Assembly (NCBI GenBank): GCA_022484695.1
Contig: JAKVKU010000005.1
Location: 62,001-126,000 of the forward strand
Length of the DNA stretch: 64,000 nucleotides
Direction: 5' to 3'
From: Lactobacillus sp.
GTDB lineage: Bacteria; Bacillota; Bacilli; Lactobacillales; Lactobacillaceae
Part shown: in pieces, positions 1 to 13,592 of the stretch
How the letters are laid out: every line of letters starts with the position of its first letter
How positions within the stretch are numbered: the stretch's first letter is position 1
Made by a program: the position numbers and the translations under genes
The notes under the pieces: model-generated
What the model was told of the DNA's origin: nothing
What the model saw: only the letters and a program-made list of their open reading frames with translations
Databases searched by the model: none

Positions 1-156
1 AAAAAGAAGGCCATTATGAATTTACGGGTCCATGGGGGTCAGCCAGTTTATGAGGGCCAGCAAGTTGAAATCGGGGGCAATGAAATGTATTACCCTGTTT
101 GCAGAAAACATTATTTCAATCCGGATTTGCCGGGGATCGATACGAAAGCTAACTAA
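1..156 (+). CDS. tdk: Thymidine kinase, C-terminal end (5' truncated by window)
   Basis: The first 51 codons in frame 1 read to a TAA at 154-156. They carry the C-terminal part of a type II thymidine kinase: an [20 protein letters not shown] strand region followed by [10 protein letters not shown], which holds the C-x-x-H half of the structural zinc site of this family. The enzyme phosphorylates thymidine to dTMP in the salvage pathway. tdk directly before prfA is the usual order in lactobacilli, which supports the call. The ATP-binding N-terminal half lies outside the window. Confidence 0.82.
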   Translation, partial: KKKAIMNLRVHGGQPVYEGQQVEIGGNEMYYPVCRKHYFNPDLPGIDTKAN

Positions 157-187
157 AAGCAATTTTTATAAAGGAGTTATCTAATTA

Positions 188-1285
188 ATGGATAAAATAT
201 TCGAACAACTTGACGGCTTATTGGACCGTTACAGTGAGCTGCAAGAATTAATGTCTGATCCAGAAGTGATCAATGATACTAAGCGCTATATGGAACTTTC
301 CAAAGAAGAAGGTAACATGCGTGAAGTCGTGGCCAAGTACAAACGGCTTAAGGAAGTTCAATCTGATATTTCTGAAAGTGAAGAGGTCTTAAGGGAGTCT
401 AATGATCCTGAGATGGAAGCTTTAGCCAAAGATGACTTGAGCGACTTGAAGACTGAAAAAGAACAACTTGAAGGTGAAATCAAGATTTTGATGCTGCCAA
501 CGGATCCCAACGATGACAAAAATATCATCATGGAAATTCGGGGCGCTGCTGGTGGCGATGAAGCCAGTCTATTTGCCGGTGATTTGTTAAGCATGTATCA
601 AAAATATGCTGAACGGCAAAACTGGCACTTTGAAATCATTGATGAAAACCGGACTGAAGTCGGTGGTTTTAAAGAAGTCTCTGTTTTGATCACGGGGGAT
701 AAAGTCTACTCTAAATTGAAATATGAAAATGGCGCCCATCGGGTACAACGGGTGCCCCAAACTGAATCTCAAGGGCGGGTCCACACCTCTACAGCAACCG
801 TTGCCGTCATGCCCGAATATGATGAAGTTGAATTAGACATTGATCCTAAAGACATCAGAGTTGATGTCTATCGTTCTTCCGGTGCCGGGGGTCAGCATAT
901 CAACAAGACCTCTTCGGCCGTACGGATGACCCATTTACCCACTGGTATCGTGGTGGCCATGCAAGACCAACGTTCCCAACAACAAAACCGGGAAAAAGCC
1001 ATGCAAATTTTACGTTCCCGGGTTTATGACTTCTATGAAAGCCAAAACCAAAGTGAATACGATGCGAATCGGAAATCCGCAGTGGGTTCAGGGGATCGCT
1101 CTGAGCGAATTCGGACCTATAACTACCCACAAAATCGGGTGACTGATCACCGAATCGGCTTAACGTTGAACAAATTGGATCGGATCATGAATGGGGACTT
1201 AGGCGAAGTTATTGATGCCCTCATTGTTTACGATCAAACTAAGAAGCTAGAACAAATTCAAGATGGCACAAGAGACTTACTATAA
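188..1285 (+). CDS. prfA: Peptide chain release factor 1
   Basis: Class I release factor, 365 residues, the usual RF1 length. It recognises UAA/UAG stop codons in the ribosomal A site and triggers peptidyl-tRNA hydrolysis. The GGQ motif that enters the peptidyl transferase centre is at residues 234-236 ([16 protein letters not shown]). The RF1-type PxT codon-recognition tripeptide is PQT in [14 protein letters not shown], which separates it from RF2 (SPF). The start ATG follows an AAAGGAG sequence by about 10 nt. Its 3' end overlaps prmC, the methyltransferase that modifies the GGQ glutamine, so the two products are a functional pair. Confidence 0.97.
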   Translation: MDKIFEQLDGLLDRYSELQELMSDPEVINDTKRYMELSKEEGNMREVVAKYKRLKEVQSDISESEEVLRESNDPEMEALAKDDLSDLKTEKEQLEGEIKILMLPTDPNDDKNIIMEIRGAAGGDEASLFAGDLLSMYQKYAERQNWHFEIIDENRTEVGGFKEVSVLITGDKVYSKLKYENGAHRVQRVPQTESQGRVHTSTATVAVMPEYDEVELDIDPKDIRVDVYRSSGAGGQHINKTSSAVRMTHLPTGIVVAMQDQRSQQQNREKAMQILRSRVYDFYESQNQSEYDANRKSAVGSGDRSERIRTYNYPQNRVTDHRIGLTLNKLDRIMNGDLGEVIDALIVYDQTKKLEQIQDGTRDLL

Positions 1286-2123
1286 AGTCCTGGCCCAGGC
1301 AAAACAGACATTAGATCAACAAGGGATCGCCTTTGATGATTTGATGTATGTTTTTTTGCAACGGCAAAATTGGACCCAAACAGACTACTTAGTCCAGCAG
1401 CAACAAATCATGCCTGCAGCCGTTCAAAAACAGTTAAAACAAGATATGGCGGCATTATTAAAACAGGTGCCACCCCAATATATTGTGCACCAAGCTTGGT
1501 TTTACGGCCGGCCCTTTTATGTGGATGAACGGGTGTTGATCCCCCAATATGACACGGAGAATTTGGTGGCTTGGGTCTTGGCAGATTATCCGGAAAATGA
1601 ACCTTTACGTGTTTTAGATATTGGCACCGGCAGTGGGGTGTTAGCCATTACTTTAAAGTTGGCCCGGCCCAATTGGCAAGTCCTGGCCACTGATATTTCG
1701 CCAGCAGCACTAACGGTGGCCCAAAAGAATGCCCAGGCACTGGACGCCCGGGTGGATTTTCGCCAAGGTGATCTTTTAGCCCCGGTTAGCGGCCAACGGT
1801 TTGATATTATTGTTTCAAATCCGCCGTATATCAGTCAGCGTGAAAAAGCAGTGATGGATGCCAGCGTGCTGGCATATGAACCACATTTGGCGTTATTTGC
1901 AGAAAATGACGGTCTCAGTTTTTATCAGCGCTTTTTTAAAACGGTACCGCCTTATTTGACATTTGCCGGAACCTTTTATTTGGAATTCGGTTTTCAGCAA
2001 AAAGCAGCTTTAAAACAATTGAGCACCCAGTTTCTACCCAGGGTTGAGGTAACTTTTAAGCAAGACTTAGCTGGTCAGGATCGTTTATTACGCGGCAAAA
2101 TTATTTCAGAAGAAAGCAGGTAG
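1263..2123 (+). CDS. prmC: Peptide chain release factor N5-glutamine methyltransferase
   Basis: SAM-dependent methyltransferase of 286 residues that methylates the glutamine of the GGQ motif in RF1/RF2. An N-terminal helical release-factor-binding domain (about 1-90) precedes a Rossmann methyltransferase domain with motif I ([15 protein letters not shown], about 117-131) and the diagnostic NPPY active-site motif at residues 186-189. The ATG lies 23 nt inside the end of prfA and has no strong ribosome binding site, so expression is probably translationally coupled to prfA. Confidence 0.95.
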   Translation: MAQETYYKVLAQAKQTLDQQGIAFDDLMYVFLQRQNWTQTDYLVQQQQIMPAAVQKQLKQDMAALLKQVPPQYIVHQAWFYGRPFYVDERVLIPQYDTENLVAWVLADYPENEPLRVLDIGTGSGVLAITLKLARPNWQVLATDISPAALTVAQKNAQALDARVDFRQGDLLAPVSGQRFDIIVSNPPYISQREKAVMDASVLAYEPHLALFAENDGLSFYQRFFKTVPPYLTFAGTFYLEFGFQQKAALKQLSTQFLPRVEVTFKQDLAGQDRLLRGKIISEESR

Positions 2124-2127
2124 CATT

Positions 2128-3141
2128 TTGACACTTCGTTTAACGAATACACAGATTCAACAAGCAGCAGATTTGATCAAAGCTGGGGAATTAGTGGCTT
2201 TCCCCACCGAAACCGTTTATGGGTTAGGTGCAGATGCCACCAATCCCACCGCTGTAAAACAGGTCTATCAAGCTAAAGGTCGACCCAGTGATAATCCCTT
2301 GATCGTCCATGTACACAGTTTTGATCAAGTGAAGGCTTTGGCCATTATTCCGAACCCCGCCGTGGCTGCGTTAGTGCAGGCTTTTTGGCCGGGGCCATTA
2401 ACATTGATTTTACCCATCAAAAATAATGCCCTCGATGCCAGTGTCACCGGCGGATTAAAGACGGCTGCTTTTAGAATGCCGAATAATGCTACCACTTTAA
2501 AATTAATCGAGTTAGCCGGTGTGCCCTTAGTGGGGCCTTCCGCCAATACTTCAGGCAAACCCAGTCCCACTACCGCTGACCATGTATTGCATGATTTAGA
2601 TGGTAAAATTGCGGCTGTTTTAGATGATGGGCCGACGAAAGTGGGGGTTGAATCGACAGTCTTGGATATGTCTGTGGTCCCACCGGTCATTTTACGGCCC
2701 GGGGCAGTCACTCGGGAAAAGTTATTAACGATTTTACCAAAAGTGTTAGATAATAAACATCATGTGGCCAGCAATGAAGTTCCTAAGGCCCCCGGCATGA
2801 AGTACCGCCACTATGCCCCGGAAGCCAGTGTGATCATTGTCAAAGATGTCCATGACTTTGATGCAGCCATCAACTGGGCGTTGCAGCAAAGCGTCCAAGT
2901 TGGATTATTAGCCACGGATCAAATTCTAGCGAGCCAGGATAAAATTCGTTTCAAGGAGCAATTTTCATTAGGTGATTCCGTGGTCTCAGCCAGTCACAAG
3001 CTATTTGATGGCTTGCGCTATTTTGATTTATATCCAGAAGTTAAGATCATCTTGGCCCAAGGTTTTGAACAAAAGGGCTTAGGGACCGCCTATATGAATC
3101 GTTTGGAAAAGGCCTCAGGAACGCATTATTTCGAAAAATAA
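2128..3141 (+). CDS. ywlC: L-threonylcarbamoyladenylate synthase (Sua5/YwlC type)
   Basis: Makes threonylcarbamoyl-AMP from threonine, bicarbonate and ATP for the t6A37 modification of ANN-decoding tRNAs. The 337 residues match the long Sua5 form rather than the short TsaC form: a YrdC domain (about 12-200; FPTETVYGLGADA, KGRPSDNPLIVHV, SANTSGKPSPT) followed by a Sua5-specific C-terminal domain (about 220-337). The start is a TTG four nt after the prmC stop, with AGAAAGCAGG upstream as ribosome binding site. It probably shares the transcript of prfA and prmC. Confidence 0.93.
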   Translation: MTLRLTNTQIQQAADLIKAGELVAFPTETVYGLGADATNPTAVKQVYQAKGRPSDNPLIVHVHSFDQVKALAIIPNPAVAALVQAFWPGPLTLILPIKNNALDASVTGGLKTAAFRMPNNATTLKLIELAGVPLVGPSANTSGKPSPTTADHVLHDLDGKIAAVLDDGPTKVGVESTVLDMSVVPPVILRPGAVTREKLLTILPKVLDNKHHVASNEVPKAPGMKYRHYAPEASVIIVKDVHDFDAAINWALQQSVQVGLLATDQILASQDKIRFKEQFSLGDSVVSASHKLFDGLRYFDLYPEVKIILAQGFEQKGLGTAYMNRLEKASGTHYFEK

Positions 3142-3161
3142 TTTAAAGAAAAGTTAAGATG

Positions 3162-3175
3162 TGAAAGCGCTTGAG
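3162..3175 (+). promoter_or_regulatory. Candidate catabolite responsive element (cre)
   Basis: TGAAAGCGCTTGAG matches 12 of 14 positions of the Gram-positive cre consensus TGWAARCGYTWNCW and has the palindromic AAGCGCTT core. It lies about 90 nt upstream of the doxX start, just before a possible -35 TTGAAC at 3181. If real, CcpA would control the doxX-ubiE pair. This is a motif match only. Confidence 0.4.
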
Positions 3176-3263
3176 CAAAATTGAACAAGATTCCACTTAC
3201 TTATGGTAAGATAGCCTTGGCATAATATATGTCGTATTAAACCATATTTAGGAGGAATATATC

Positions 3264-3767
3264 ATGGTTAATTGGTTACGTCATAACAAGGTAGCAATGT
3301 GGCTACTGACGATTGTACGGGTATACTTTGGCGTTTTGTGGGCCATTGATGGTTGGGGCAAAGTCTCCAAGGGTTTTGATGCCAAGGGCTTTATTGCCCA
3401 TGCTGTGTCTCAACCGGTGTTGACCCCTGAAAAGGCCGTTGCTTATCCGCACTATACCAGTTTCTTGAAATCATTTGTGCAACCCAACATTAATTTCTTT
3501 AATTTCGCTGTTTCTTGGGGCGAATTATTTGTTGGACTAGGCCTTATTCTGGGTGCTTTCACAACGTTAGCAGTATTCTTTGGCATGATGATGAACTTTG
3601 CCTACTTGTTTGCGGGCACTGTATCTGTCAATCCGATGTATCTTGCTTGCGAAATCTTTATTTTGATTGCCGGTGTGAATGCCGGCAAGATCGGTTTAGA
3701 TCGTTGGATCATCCCTTATTGCCGCAAGAAATTGCCGTTTTTAAAGGGTAATCCTAATCTAGAGTAA
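3264..3767 (+). CDS. DoxX family membrane protein
   Basis: A 167-residue polytopic membrane protein with about four hydrophobic segments (around residues 11-30, 75-95, 98-118 and 122-140). The N-terminal LLTIVRVYFGVLWAIDGWGKVSKGF is typical of DoxX/TQO-small-subunit-like proteins. In this family some members join redox complexes at the membrane, but most bacterial copies have no proven role. AGGAGG lies 8 nt before the ATG. It is followed 45 nt later by a UbiE/MenG-like methyltransferase, so a link to quinone or redox chemistry is possible but only inferred. Confidence 0.75.
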   Translation: MVNWLRHNKVAMWLLTIVRVYFGVLWAIDGWGKVSKGFDAKGFIAHAVSQPVLTPEKAVAYPHYTSFLKSFVQPNINFFNFAVSWGELFVGLGLILGAFTTLAVFFGMMMNFAYLFAGTVSVNPMYLACEIFILIAGVNAGKIGLDRWIIPYCRKKLPFLKGNPNLE

Positions 3768-3812
3768 GTTTTAGCAATGTGAGTATTAAAATGTATTGGT
3801 GGTCGACGTATC

Positions 3813-4523
3813 GTGGGATTAACGAATCAAACACCTAGTCAAACGGTTCAGCATATTTTTGATAATATTGCGGGCAATTATGATGTCATGAATAATGTCA
3901 TTAGTCTAGGTTTTCATAAACGCTGGCGCCGGGTAGTGAATGCCAAATTAGCACTTCAGCCCGGTGATCATATTTTAGATGTGTGTTGCGGCACTGGGGT
4001 TTGGACCTTTTCTTTAGGGCAGGCTGTGGGTGCCAGCGGTCAAGTGACTGGCTTAGATTTCAGCACTGGTATGCTAAGGATAGCTGAGGATCATTTAAAG
4101 ACTTATCAAGGCGACAATATTAACTTTATTCAAGGGGATGCCCAAAAGCTACCCTTTGCCGATAATAGTTTTGATCGGGTAGTCATTGGTTTTGGCCTGC
4201 GCAATGTGCCAGACGCGAACAAGGTTTTAGCTGAAATGTACCGGGTGCTTAAGCCTGGTGGGCAAGCAGCTTGTCTGGAGACGTCACAGCCCACCAACCT
4301 CATCATGCATGCCGGTTGGGAACTGTACTTTGGCAAAGTCCTCCCCTTATTGGGGGGCGCGATCCATCACTATCATGAATATAATTACCTGCAACAATCA
4401 ACCCACCATTTTGTGTCGGCTGAAGTTTTAAAGAGTCTGTTTTTACGGGCTGGTTTTGACGATGTGTCTTATGACCAGTTTGTGGCGGGTTCTGCAGCTG
4501 TGCACTATGGGACTAAAAGTTAA
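3813..4523 (+). CDS. UbiE/MenG-like class I SAM methyltransferase
   Basis: A 236-residue class I methyltransferase with the UbiE/COQ5 signature: N-terminal FDNIAGNYDVMNNVISLGFHKRWR, SAM motif I HILDVCCGTGVWTFSLG (about 48-64), and the acidic post-I region GLDFSTGML. Family members methylate demethylmenaquinone at C2. No other menaquinone gene is in the window, so the substrate is an inference from family membership. The start is a GTG with only a weak upstream GGTGGT; the ATG at 3791 is out of frame. A strong terminator follows. Confidence 0.8.
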   Translation: MGLTNQTPSQTVQHIFDNIAGNYDVMNNVISLGFHKRWRRVVNAKLALQPGDHILDVCCGTGVWTFSLGQAVGASGQVTGLDFSTGMLRIAEDHLKTYQGDNINFIQGDAQKLPFADNSFDRVVIGFGLRNVPDANKVLAEMYRVLKPGGQAACLETSQPTNLIMHAGWELYFGKVLPLLGGAIHHYHEYNYLQQSTHHFVSAEVLKSLFLRAGFDDVSYDQFVAGSAAVHYGTKS

Positions 4524-4539
4524 TTTAATCAAGTATTTT

Positions 4540-4585
4540 AGCGCCTTCAAAACGGTTGGTTAACCGGTTTTGAAGGCGCTTTTTG
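4540..4585 (+). terminator. Rho-independent terminator after ubiE-like gene
   Basis: A long inverted repeat (AGCGCCTTCAAAACGG paired with its near-complement ending TTGAAGGCGCT) is followed directly by TTTTT. It ends the doxX-ubiE unit and separates it from glyA. Confidence 0.9.
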
Positions 4586-4685
4586 CTGTAGTGTGAGCTT
4601 ATTTCCTGTGAAAAATTTAATCTACCTTTCATTTTCTTCAAATTGCCGGTATAATCTACAGTATTAACTTGTAGGAGGTCCTTAT

Positions 4686-5924
4686 ATGAGCAACTTTGAA
4701 CAACAAGATCCTGAATTATTCACCGCAATTCATAACGAAGAACAGCGCCAGGCCGATACAATTGAACTGATTGCTTCGGAAAATATCGTGTCCCCAGCTG
4801 TGCGGGCAGCCCAAGGTAGTGTACTGACGAACAAGTATGCCGAAGGTTATCCAGGTCATCGTTATTATGGTGGTTGTGAATTTATTGATGTCGCCGAAAA
4901 CTTAGCCATTGATCGGGCTAAACAACTTTTTGGGGCAGAGTATGCCAACGTCCAACCCCACTCAGGATCTTCTGCAAACATGGCAGCTTATCGGGCCTTC
5001 TTAAAAGATGGCGACAACGTGATGGGCTGGAGTTTGCAAGATGGGGGCCATTTGACCCATGGGGCAAAAGTCAGCTTCAGCGGGCAGGAATATAACTTTA
5101 CTGAATATGGCATTAACCCAGAGACAGAACGCTTGGACTATGATGCAATTTTAAAATTAGCCCAAGAAGTTAAACCTAAAATGATCGTCACTGGCGCTTC
5201 TGCTTATAGCCGACCAATTGATTTTGCCAAATTCAGAGAGATTTGTGACCAAGTCGGGGCTTACTTAATGGTTGATATGGCTCACATTGCTGGCTTAGTA
5301 GCTGCCGGCGTCCACCAAAGTCCAGTGCCTTATGCCGATGTGGTGACCACCACGACCCATAAAACCTTACGGGGCCCTCGAGGCGGCTTGATTTTGGCTA
5401 AAGCTGAATATGGTAAAGCCATCAACTCCGCTGTCTTTCCAGGGATTCAAGGTGGCCCATTAGAACACGTGATTGCGGCCAAAGCCGTGTGTTTGAAAGA
5501 AGCCATGGATCCAAGTTTTAAGACTTACGCGCAACAAATTGTTAAGAACGCCCAAGCCATGGCGGCCGTTTTTAATGACAGCGATGATGTTCGGGTAATT
5601 TCCAAAGGGACCGATAATCATTTAATGATGTTAGATGTGACTAAATTAGGGATGTACGGGCGCGATGTCCAGGATCTATTGGATGAAGTCCATATTACTT
5701 TGAATAAGAACACCATTCCAGATGAACAAAATGGGCCTTTTAAGACCAGTGGCGTGCGTATTGGTACACCAGCCATCACCACTAGAGGCTTTAAAGAGGC
5801 TGACTGTCAAGAAGTTGCCCGCTTGATTTTAAAGGCTTGCAAGGGCAAAGATGACCCTGAAGTTTTGAAAGAAGTTTCTGATAAGGTCGCTGAATTAACA
5901 CAACGTTTTCCAATTCCAGAATAA
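4686..5924 (+). CDS. glyA: Serine hydroxymethyltransferase
   Basis: PLP enzyme that interconverts serine and glycine with tetrahydrofolate, the main source of one-carbon units. 412 residues, normal length. The PLP Schiff-base lysine is Lys226 in [14 protein letters not shown]. Folate- and PLP-site motifs [23 protein letters not shown] and VDMAHIAGL are intact. GTAGGAGG precedes the ATG by 7 nt. A TATAAT at 4650-4655 is a plausible -10, but no good -35 is seen 17 nt upstream. It is followed by upp, an arrangement common in Firmicutes. Confidence 0.97.
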   Translation: MSNFEQQDPELFTAIHNEEQRQADTIELIASENIVSPAVRAAQGSVLTNKYAEGYPGHRYYGGCEFIDVAENLAIDRAKQLFGAEYANVQPHSGSSANMAAYRAFLKDGDNVMGWSLQDGGHLTHGAKVSFSGQEYNFTEYGINPETERLDYDAILKLAQEVKPKMIVTGASAYSRPIDFAKFREICDQVGAYLMVDMAHIAGLVAAGVHQSPVPYADVVTTTTHKTLRGPRGGLILAKAEYGKAINSAVFPGIQGGPLEHVIAAKAVCLKEAMDPSFKTYAQQIVKNAQAMAAVFNDSDDVRVISKGTDNHLMMLDVTKLGMYGRDVQDLLDEVHITLNKNTIPDEQNGPFKTSGVRIGTPAITTRGFKEADCQEVARLILKACKGKDDPEVLKEVSDKVAELTQRFPIPE

Positions 5925-5938
5925 ATTATAGTTTGCTA

Positions 5939-5967
5939 TTGGTTTTTTCATCTCGATAGGCTAGAAT
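5939..5967 (+). promoter_or_regulatory. Putative sigma-A promoter for upp
   Basis: TTGGTT (5939-5944) and TAGAAT (5962-5967) are separated by 17 nt and lie 32 nt before the upp start. This suggests upp can be transcribed apart from glyA. Confidence 0.5.
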
Positions 5968-5999
5968 GGTATGAGATTAAAACGAAGGTGGCTCTTAAA

Positions 6000-6629
6000 G
6001 TGGGAAAGTTTACAGTATTAAATCATCCATTGATTCAGCACAAATTGACAATTATTCGGAATAAAAATACCGGTACAAAGGTATTTAGAGAGGTTGCCAA
6101 TGAAATCGCCGAATTAATGGTTTATGAAATTACCCGGGATTTACCGTTAGAAGACGTCGTTGTGAACACCCCCATGGGGAAGACGACACAAAAGACGCTT
6201 TCTGGTAAAAAACTTGCAGTTATTCCAATTCTCCGTGCTGGCCTAGGCATGGTAGATGGTGTGTTGGAATTGATCCCAGCTGCAAAGGTTGGACACATCG
6301 GTATGTACCGTGATGAAAAAACTTTGAAACCCCATGAATATTTCGTGAAAATGCCATCAGACATTGACCAACGTAATTTATTTATCGTTGACCCAATGCT
6401 TGCAACCGGCGGCTCAGCAATCATGGCCATCGATGCCTTGAAAAAGCGCGGTGCTTCTAACATGCGCTTGGTGGTCTTGGTGGCAGCGCCTGAAGGTGTT
6501 CGCGCTGTTCAAGAAGCCCATCCGGACGTGGATATTTATGCTGCGGCCTTGGATGAAAAGCTCAATGAAGATGGCTATATCATTCCAGGTTTAGGGGATG
6601 CCGGCGATCGCTTGTTTGGAACTAAATAA
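6000..6629 (+). CDS. upp: Uracil phosphoribosyltransferase
   Basis: Converts uracil and PRPP to UMP in pyrimidine salvage. Type I phosphoribosyltransferase fold with the PRPP loop [11 protein letters not shown] (about 129-139) and the C-terminal uracil-binding segment [18 protein letters not shown]. The start is set at the GTG at 6000, not the in-frame GTG at 5988. The earlier codon sits inside the likely ribosome binding site GAAGGTGG (5983-5990), while 6000 has a 9-nt spacer and gives 209 residues, the length of the Bacillus protein. Confidence 0.95.
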   Translation: MGKFTVLNHPLIQHKLTIIRNKNTGTKVFREVANEIAELMVYEITRDLPLEDVVVNTPMGKTTQKTLSGKKLAVIPILRAGLGMVDGVLELIPAAKVGHIGMYRDEKTLKPHEYFVKMPSDIDQRNLFIVDPMLATGGSAIMAIDALKKRGASNMRLVVLVAAPEGVRAVQEAHPDVDIYAAALDEKLNEDGYIIPGLGDAGDRLFGTK

Positions 6630-6795
6630 TTGATAATTTAGGATTAGATGAAGCTTGGCGCTTTATTTGGTCCTTTATTTTGTAGCCTAATTTTTAGTGT
6701 ATAAAATGTCCTGACAAATTGTGGTATTTTAAGGATTTATTGAAATTTGCTGTTAATTTTCATGACATTATGAATAAATTTACTGAAACATTGCT

Positions 6796-6824
6796 TTGTC
6801 TTTTCCTTATTTTGGTGGTATTAT
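6796..6824 (+). promoter_or_regulatory. Putative promoter of the atp operon
   Basis: TTGTCT (6796-6801) and TATTAT (6819-6824) with a 17-nt spacer. The predicted transcript has a leader of about 120 nt before atpB that contains a 7-bp inverted repeat (TTTTGAC at 6835-6841 and GTCAAAA at 6854-6860). The rest of the upp-atpB spacer (6630-6953) is AT-rich and shows no ORF. Confidence 0.5.
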
Positions 6825-6953
6825 TTCTCTTGTATTTTGACTTGCCTCAGTTCGTCAAAATGCGGGCTAGGTTTTGCTAAGATTTGTTGATCACTTCTGC
6901 CAGATAAAGGGGTCTACATAAGCATATCCAAGATAGAAAGGAGGAAGAAAGCG

Positions 6954-7664
6954 TTGAATGAAAAGTCTCCAGTTGTAAGTTTTATGGGATTGAATTTTGA
7001 TCTCAGCAACGATATTTCTGGAATTATAGCTGCCTTGATGGTTTTGGCATTTGTATTTTATCTATCCAGACATCCATCGTTACGACCGAGTAAAAAGCAA
7101 AATGTTATTGAATGGGCAATTGATTTTGTCAATGGTATCGTTAAAAGTGCCATTCCTGGAGAAGAAGGCCGCAAGTTCTATGGTCTGGCCTTTGTGATGT
7201 TTCTTTTCATCTTCATGGCCAACCAATTAGGTTTATTCCTGCAGGTTACCGTGGGTAATACCAATTGGGTCAAATCCCCAACGTCAAACCCCATTGTAAC
7301 CATGTCCTTAGCGGCCATTGTGTTACTACTATCCCATTATTATGGGGTCAAAAAGTGGGGCTTTGGGCAATATCTGAAGAACTATGCCCGGCCAGTGGCA
7401 TTCTTGACACCAATCAACATCCTTGAAGAGTTTACGAACTTTTTGACGTTATCTTTACGGCTTTACGGTAATATTTATGCCGGTGAAATTCTTCTGAAAT
7501 TGCTTGCGCAGTTTATGCACAGTTTCGGTGTGGTTTCTTTTGTTCCTGGCGCATTATTAGAAATGGTCTGGCAAGCATTTTCAGTCTTTATTGGAAGTAT
7601 CCAGGCTTATATTTTTGTAACACTAGCTATGGTTTACATTTCGGGGAAACTCGAGCAAGAGTAA
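6954..7664 (+). CDS. atpB: F1Fo ATP synthase subunit a
   Basis: Membrane subunit a of the Fo sector, which forms the proton half-channels beside the c-ring. 236 residues with about five or six membrane helices. The conserved arginine that faces the c-ring is in the segment TLSLRLYGNIYAGE. The start is a TTG placed 8 nt after AAAGGAGGA. It is the first gene of an operon in the order BEFHAGDC with no atpI-like gene in front. In lactic acid bacteria this complex mainly hydrolyses ATP to expel protons. Confidence 0.96.
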   Translation: MNEKSPVVSFMGLNFDLSNDISGIIAALMVLAFVFYLSRHPSLRPSKKQNVIEWAIDFVNGIVKSAIPGEEGRKFYGLAFVMFLFIFMANQLGLFLQVTVGNTNWVKSPTSNPIVTMSLAAIVLLLSHYYGVKKWGFGQYLKNYARPVAFLTPINILEEFTNFLTLSLRLYGNIYAGEILLKLLAQFMHSFGVVSFVPGALLEMVWQAFSVFIGSIQAYIFVTLAMVYISGKLEQE

Positions 7665-7704
7665 CAAACTAAATTTTTAGGATTATCTAGGAGGTAATTT
7701 TTTT

Positions 7705-7920
7705 ATGAAGACAATCGGTGCTGGTATTGCTGCGGGCTTAGCTGCCTTGGCTGCATCTTATGGTAACGGACACGTTATTGCAAAAACAATCGAAAGTATG
7801 GCACGTCAACCTGAACTATCTGGCCAATTGCGGGGGACCATGTTCCTAGGTGTTGGTTTGATTGAAGCCGTTCCAATTATTTCCATCGTCATTTCATTCT
7901 TGATTTTATTCTTGTTCTAA
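7705..7920 (+). CDS. atpE: F1Fo ATP synthase subunit c
   Basis: A 71-residue hairpin of two membrane helices joined by the polar loop ARQPEL (33-38). The ion-binding carboxylate is Glu54 in VGLIEAVPI. The residues expected of a sodium-binding c subunit are not obvious, so proton coupling is assumed. AGGAGGT lies 10 nt upstream of the ATG. Confidence 0.96.
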   Translation: MKTIGAGIAAGLAALAASYGNGHVIAKTIESMARQPELSGQLRGTMFLGVGLIEAVPIISIVISFLILFLF

Positions 7921-7967
7921 AGCAGACGCATGAGAATAAATTCGTTTAGGAAGGAAGTGCAATAAAG

Positions 7968-8483
7968 ATGGACAAACTTGTTTTGGGTGCTGCACTTCAA
8001 GTTGGCGATATGCTAATTTACTTGATTTTATTTGTACTCATGTTTGTCATTGTCATGAAATACGCCTACGGGCCTGTTTCCAAGATGATGGCCAAACGTG
8101 AAGATAAGATCAACGGTGACTTAGATTACGCTGAAGATACCCGCAAAAAAGCCGACGAGTTGGCGGCTCAACGTGAAGGTGAATTGAAAAATACCCGTAG
8201 CGAAGCCACACAAATCGTTCAAAATGCTCAAAAGAGCGGGGAAACTCAACGTGACCAAATCATCACCCAAGCCCAAAGTGAAGCACAACAGTTAAAGACT
8301 AACGCCCAAAAAGATGCTGAACAAGCTCGTGCGGACGCTTTAGCCAGTGCAAGAGATGATGTTGCACAATTATCAATTGAAATAGCATCCAAATTAATTA
8401 ATAAGGAACTCAGTGCCAGTGATCAACAAGCATTGATTGATTCTTATATTGAAGGGTTAGGCGATACCAATGGCACTAGATAA
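7968..8483 (+). CDS. atpF: F1Fo ATP synthase subunit b
   Basis: The peripheral stalk subunit, 171 residues: one N-terminal membrane helix (about 15-33) followed by a long charged, Ala/Gln/Glu-rich helix (about 45-150) that forms the right-handed coiled coil of the stator. The end overlaps atpH by 14 nt, indicating coupled translation. GGAAGG precedes the ATG. Confidence 0.95.
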   Translation: MDKLVLGAALQVGDMLIYLILFVLMFVIVMKYAYGPVSKMMAKREDKINGDLDYAEDTRKKADELAAQREGELKNTRSEATQIVQNAQKSGETQRDQIITQAQSEAQQLKTNAQKDAEQARADALASARDDVAQLSIEIASKLINKELSASDQQALIDSYIEGLGDTNGTR

Positions 8484-9015
8484 ATTTACTATTGGTAGAC
8501 GTTATGCTAAAGCATTATTTGAACTAGCTGAGTCAAAACAAGCACTAGATGACACTTATCAAGAATTATTGGGTATTCGCCAAATCTTTACCGAAAATGA
8601 AGATTTAGGCAATATCTTAACTGATATGCGTTTGAGTTTAGCTGAGAAAAAGCCGATCATCGATAGTTTGAAACAACAATTCAGCCCGTTGATGCAGACC
8701 TTCTTGCAAATGGTGTTTGACTACAAACGAATGAATGACATTTTATTCATGGTGGATTACTTTGAAGAAATGTACGATAAACAAAACAAAATTATTCGTG
8801 CAGAAGTAATTACGGCCATTGCTTTAAATACGGCACAACAAGATAAATTGAGCGCACAAATTGCGCAACGTTTTGACGCCAGTCATGTCCAGATCACCAG
8901 TACAGTTGATCCAGACATCATCGGTGGGGTCATTGTGCATGCCAATGATAAAGTTATTGATGGCAGCATCAAGACCCGTTTAACCCGTATTAAAGCATTA
9001 TTGCTGAATAGATGA
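8470..9015 (+). CDS. atpH: F1Fo ATP synthase subunit delta
   Basis: 181-residue OSCP/delta subunit linking the b stalk to the top of F1. The N-terminal helical domain (TIGRRYAKALFELAE) and the C-terminal GGVIVHANDKVIDGSIKTRL motif are typical. It overlaps atpF by 14 nt and is followed 22 nt later by atpA. Confidence 0.95.
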   Translation: MALDKFTIGRRYAKALFELAESKQALDDTYQELLGIRQIFTENEDLGNILTDMRLSLAEKKPIIDSLKQQFSPLMQTFLQMVFDYKRMNDILFMVDYFEEMYDKQNKIIRAEVITAIALNTAQQDKLSAQIAQRFDASHVQITSTVDPDIIGGVIVHANDKVIDGSIKTRLTRIKALLLNR

Positions 9016-9037
9016 TCAAAAATGAGAGGTGAATTAG

Positions 9038-10600
<1,563 letters not shown>

Positions 10601-10627
10601 TCATAGACAATAAGGTGGTGTGACAAG

Positions 10628-13032
<2,405 letters not shown>

Positions 13033-13046
13033 GGGGGTTAGCTGAT

Positions 13047-13487
13047 ATGGCGGAAAATGATCAAGGTCAAGTTTTAACCGTGAATATTGTGACCCCAGAT
13101 GGCGTGGTTTATTCCCACCATGCCCATCTGCTAGTGGTCAAGGCCATTGATGGTGATTTGGGTATTATGGCCAATCACGAAGCTATCATTGCGCCTTTAA
13201 AGATTTCTGAAGTTCGGGTCCACCGGGTCGATGAAAACCACATGGACTCTATTGCAGTGAATGGTGGCTTTTTAGAAGTGAGCAACAATCAAGCTTCTAT
13301 CACCGCCGATTCTGCTGAACGGGCGAAGGATATTGACTTACGCCGGGCACAACGGGCTAAAGCACGGGCTGAAGAGAAAATTAAAACTGCTCAAAGTCAC
13401 AATGATACTGATGAAATGCTACGGGCGCAGGTTGCTTTACGCCGGGCGGTCAACCGTATCTCAGTTTCTGGGCATCAATCACAATAA
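13047..13487 (+). CDS. atpC: F1Fo ATP synthase subunit epsilon
   Basis: 146-residue rotor subunit that couples gamma to the c-ring and restrains ATP hydrolysis. N-terminal beta-sandwich (VNIVTPDGVVY, GDLGIMANHEAIIAPLKI, AVNGGFLEVSNNQASITADSAERAKDID) followed by the two C-terminal helices. GGGGGTTAG lies before the ATG. Last gene of the operon, followed by a terminator. Confidence 0.95.
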   Translation: MAENDQGQVLTVNIVTPDGVVYSHHAHLLVVKAIDGDLGIMANHEAIIAPLKISEVRVHRVDENHMDSIAVNGGFLEVSNNQASITADSAERAKDIDLRRAQRAKARAEEKIKTAQSHNDTDEMLRAQVALRRAVNRISVSGHQSQ

Positions 13488-13509
13488 CTTCATACGTTTA
13501 TGATATATT

Positions 13510-13546
13510 GGTCGAAGACGAACTTTGTTTTGTCTTCGGCCTTTTT
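13510..13546 (+). terminator. Terminator of the atp operon
   Basis: GGTCGAAGAC and GTCTTCGGCC form a 10-bp stem with one G-U pair and a 10-nt loop, followed by TTTTT, 22 nt after the atpC stop. Confidence 0.88.
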
Positions 13547-13592
13547 ATGTGCCAAAATATAAATAAATGCAGCAAAATGGAGGCAATAAATT

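Noticed and set aside
4130-4336. Minus-strand ORFs inside housekeeping genes, such as this one inside the ubiE-like gene
   Set aside because: They lie opposite well-recognised proteins, lack ribosome binding sites and have no recognisable products; they are codon-usage shadows.
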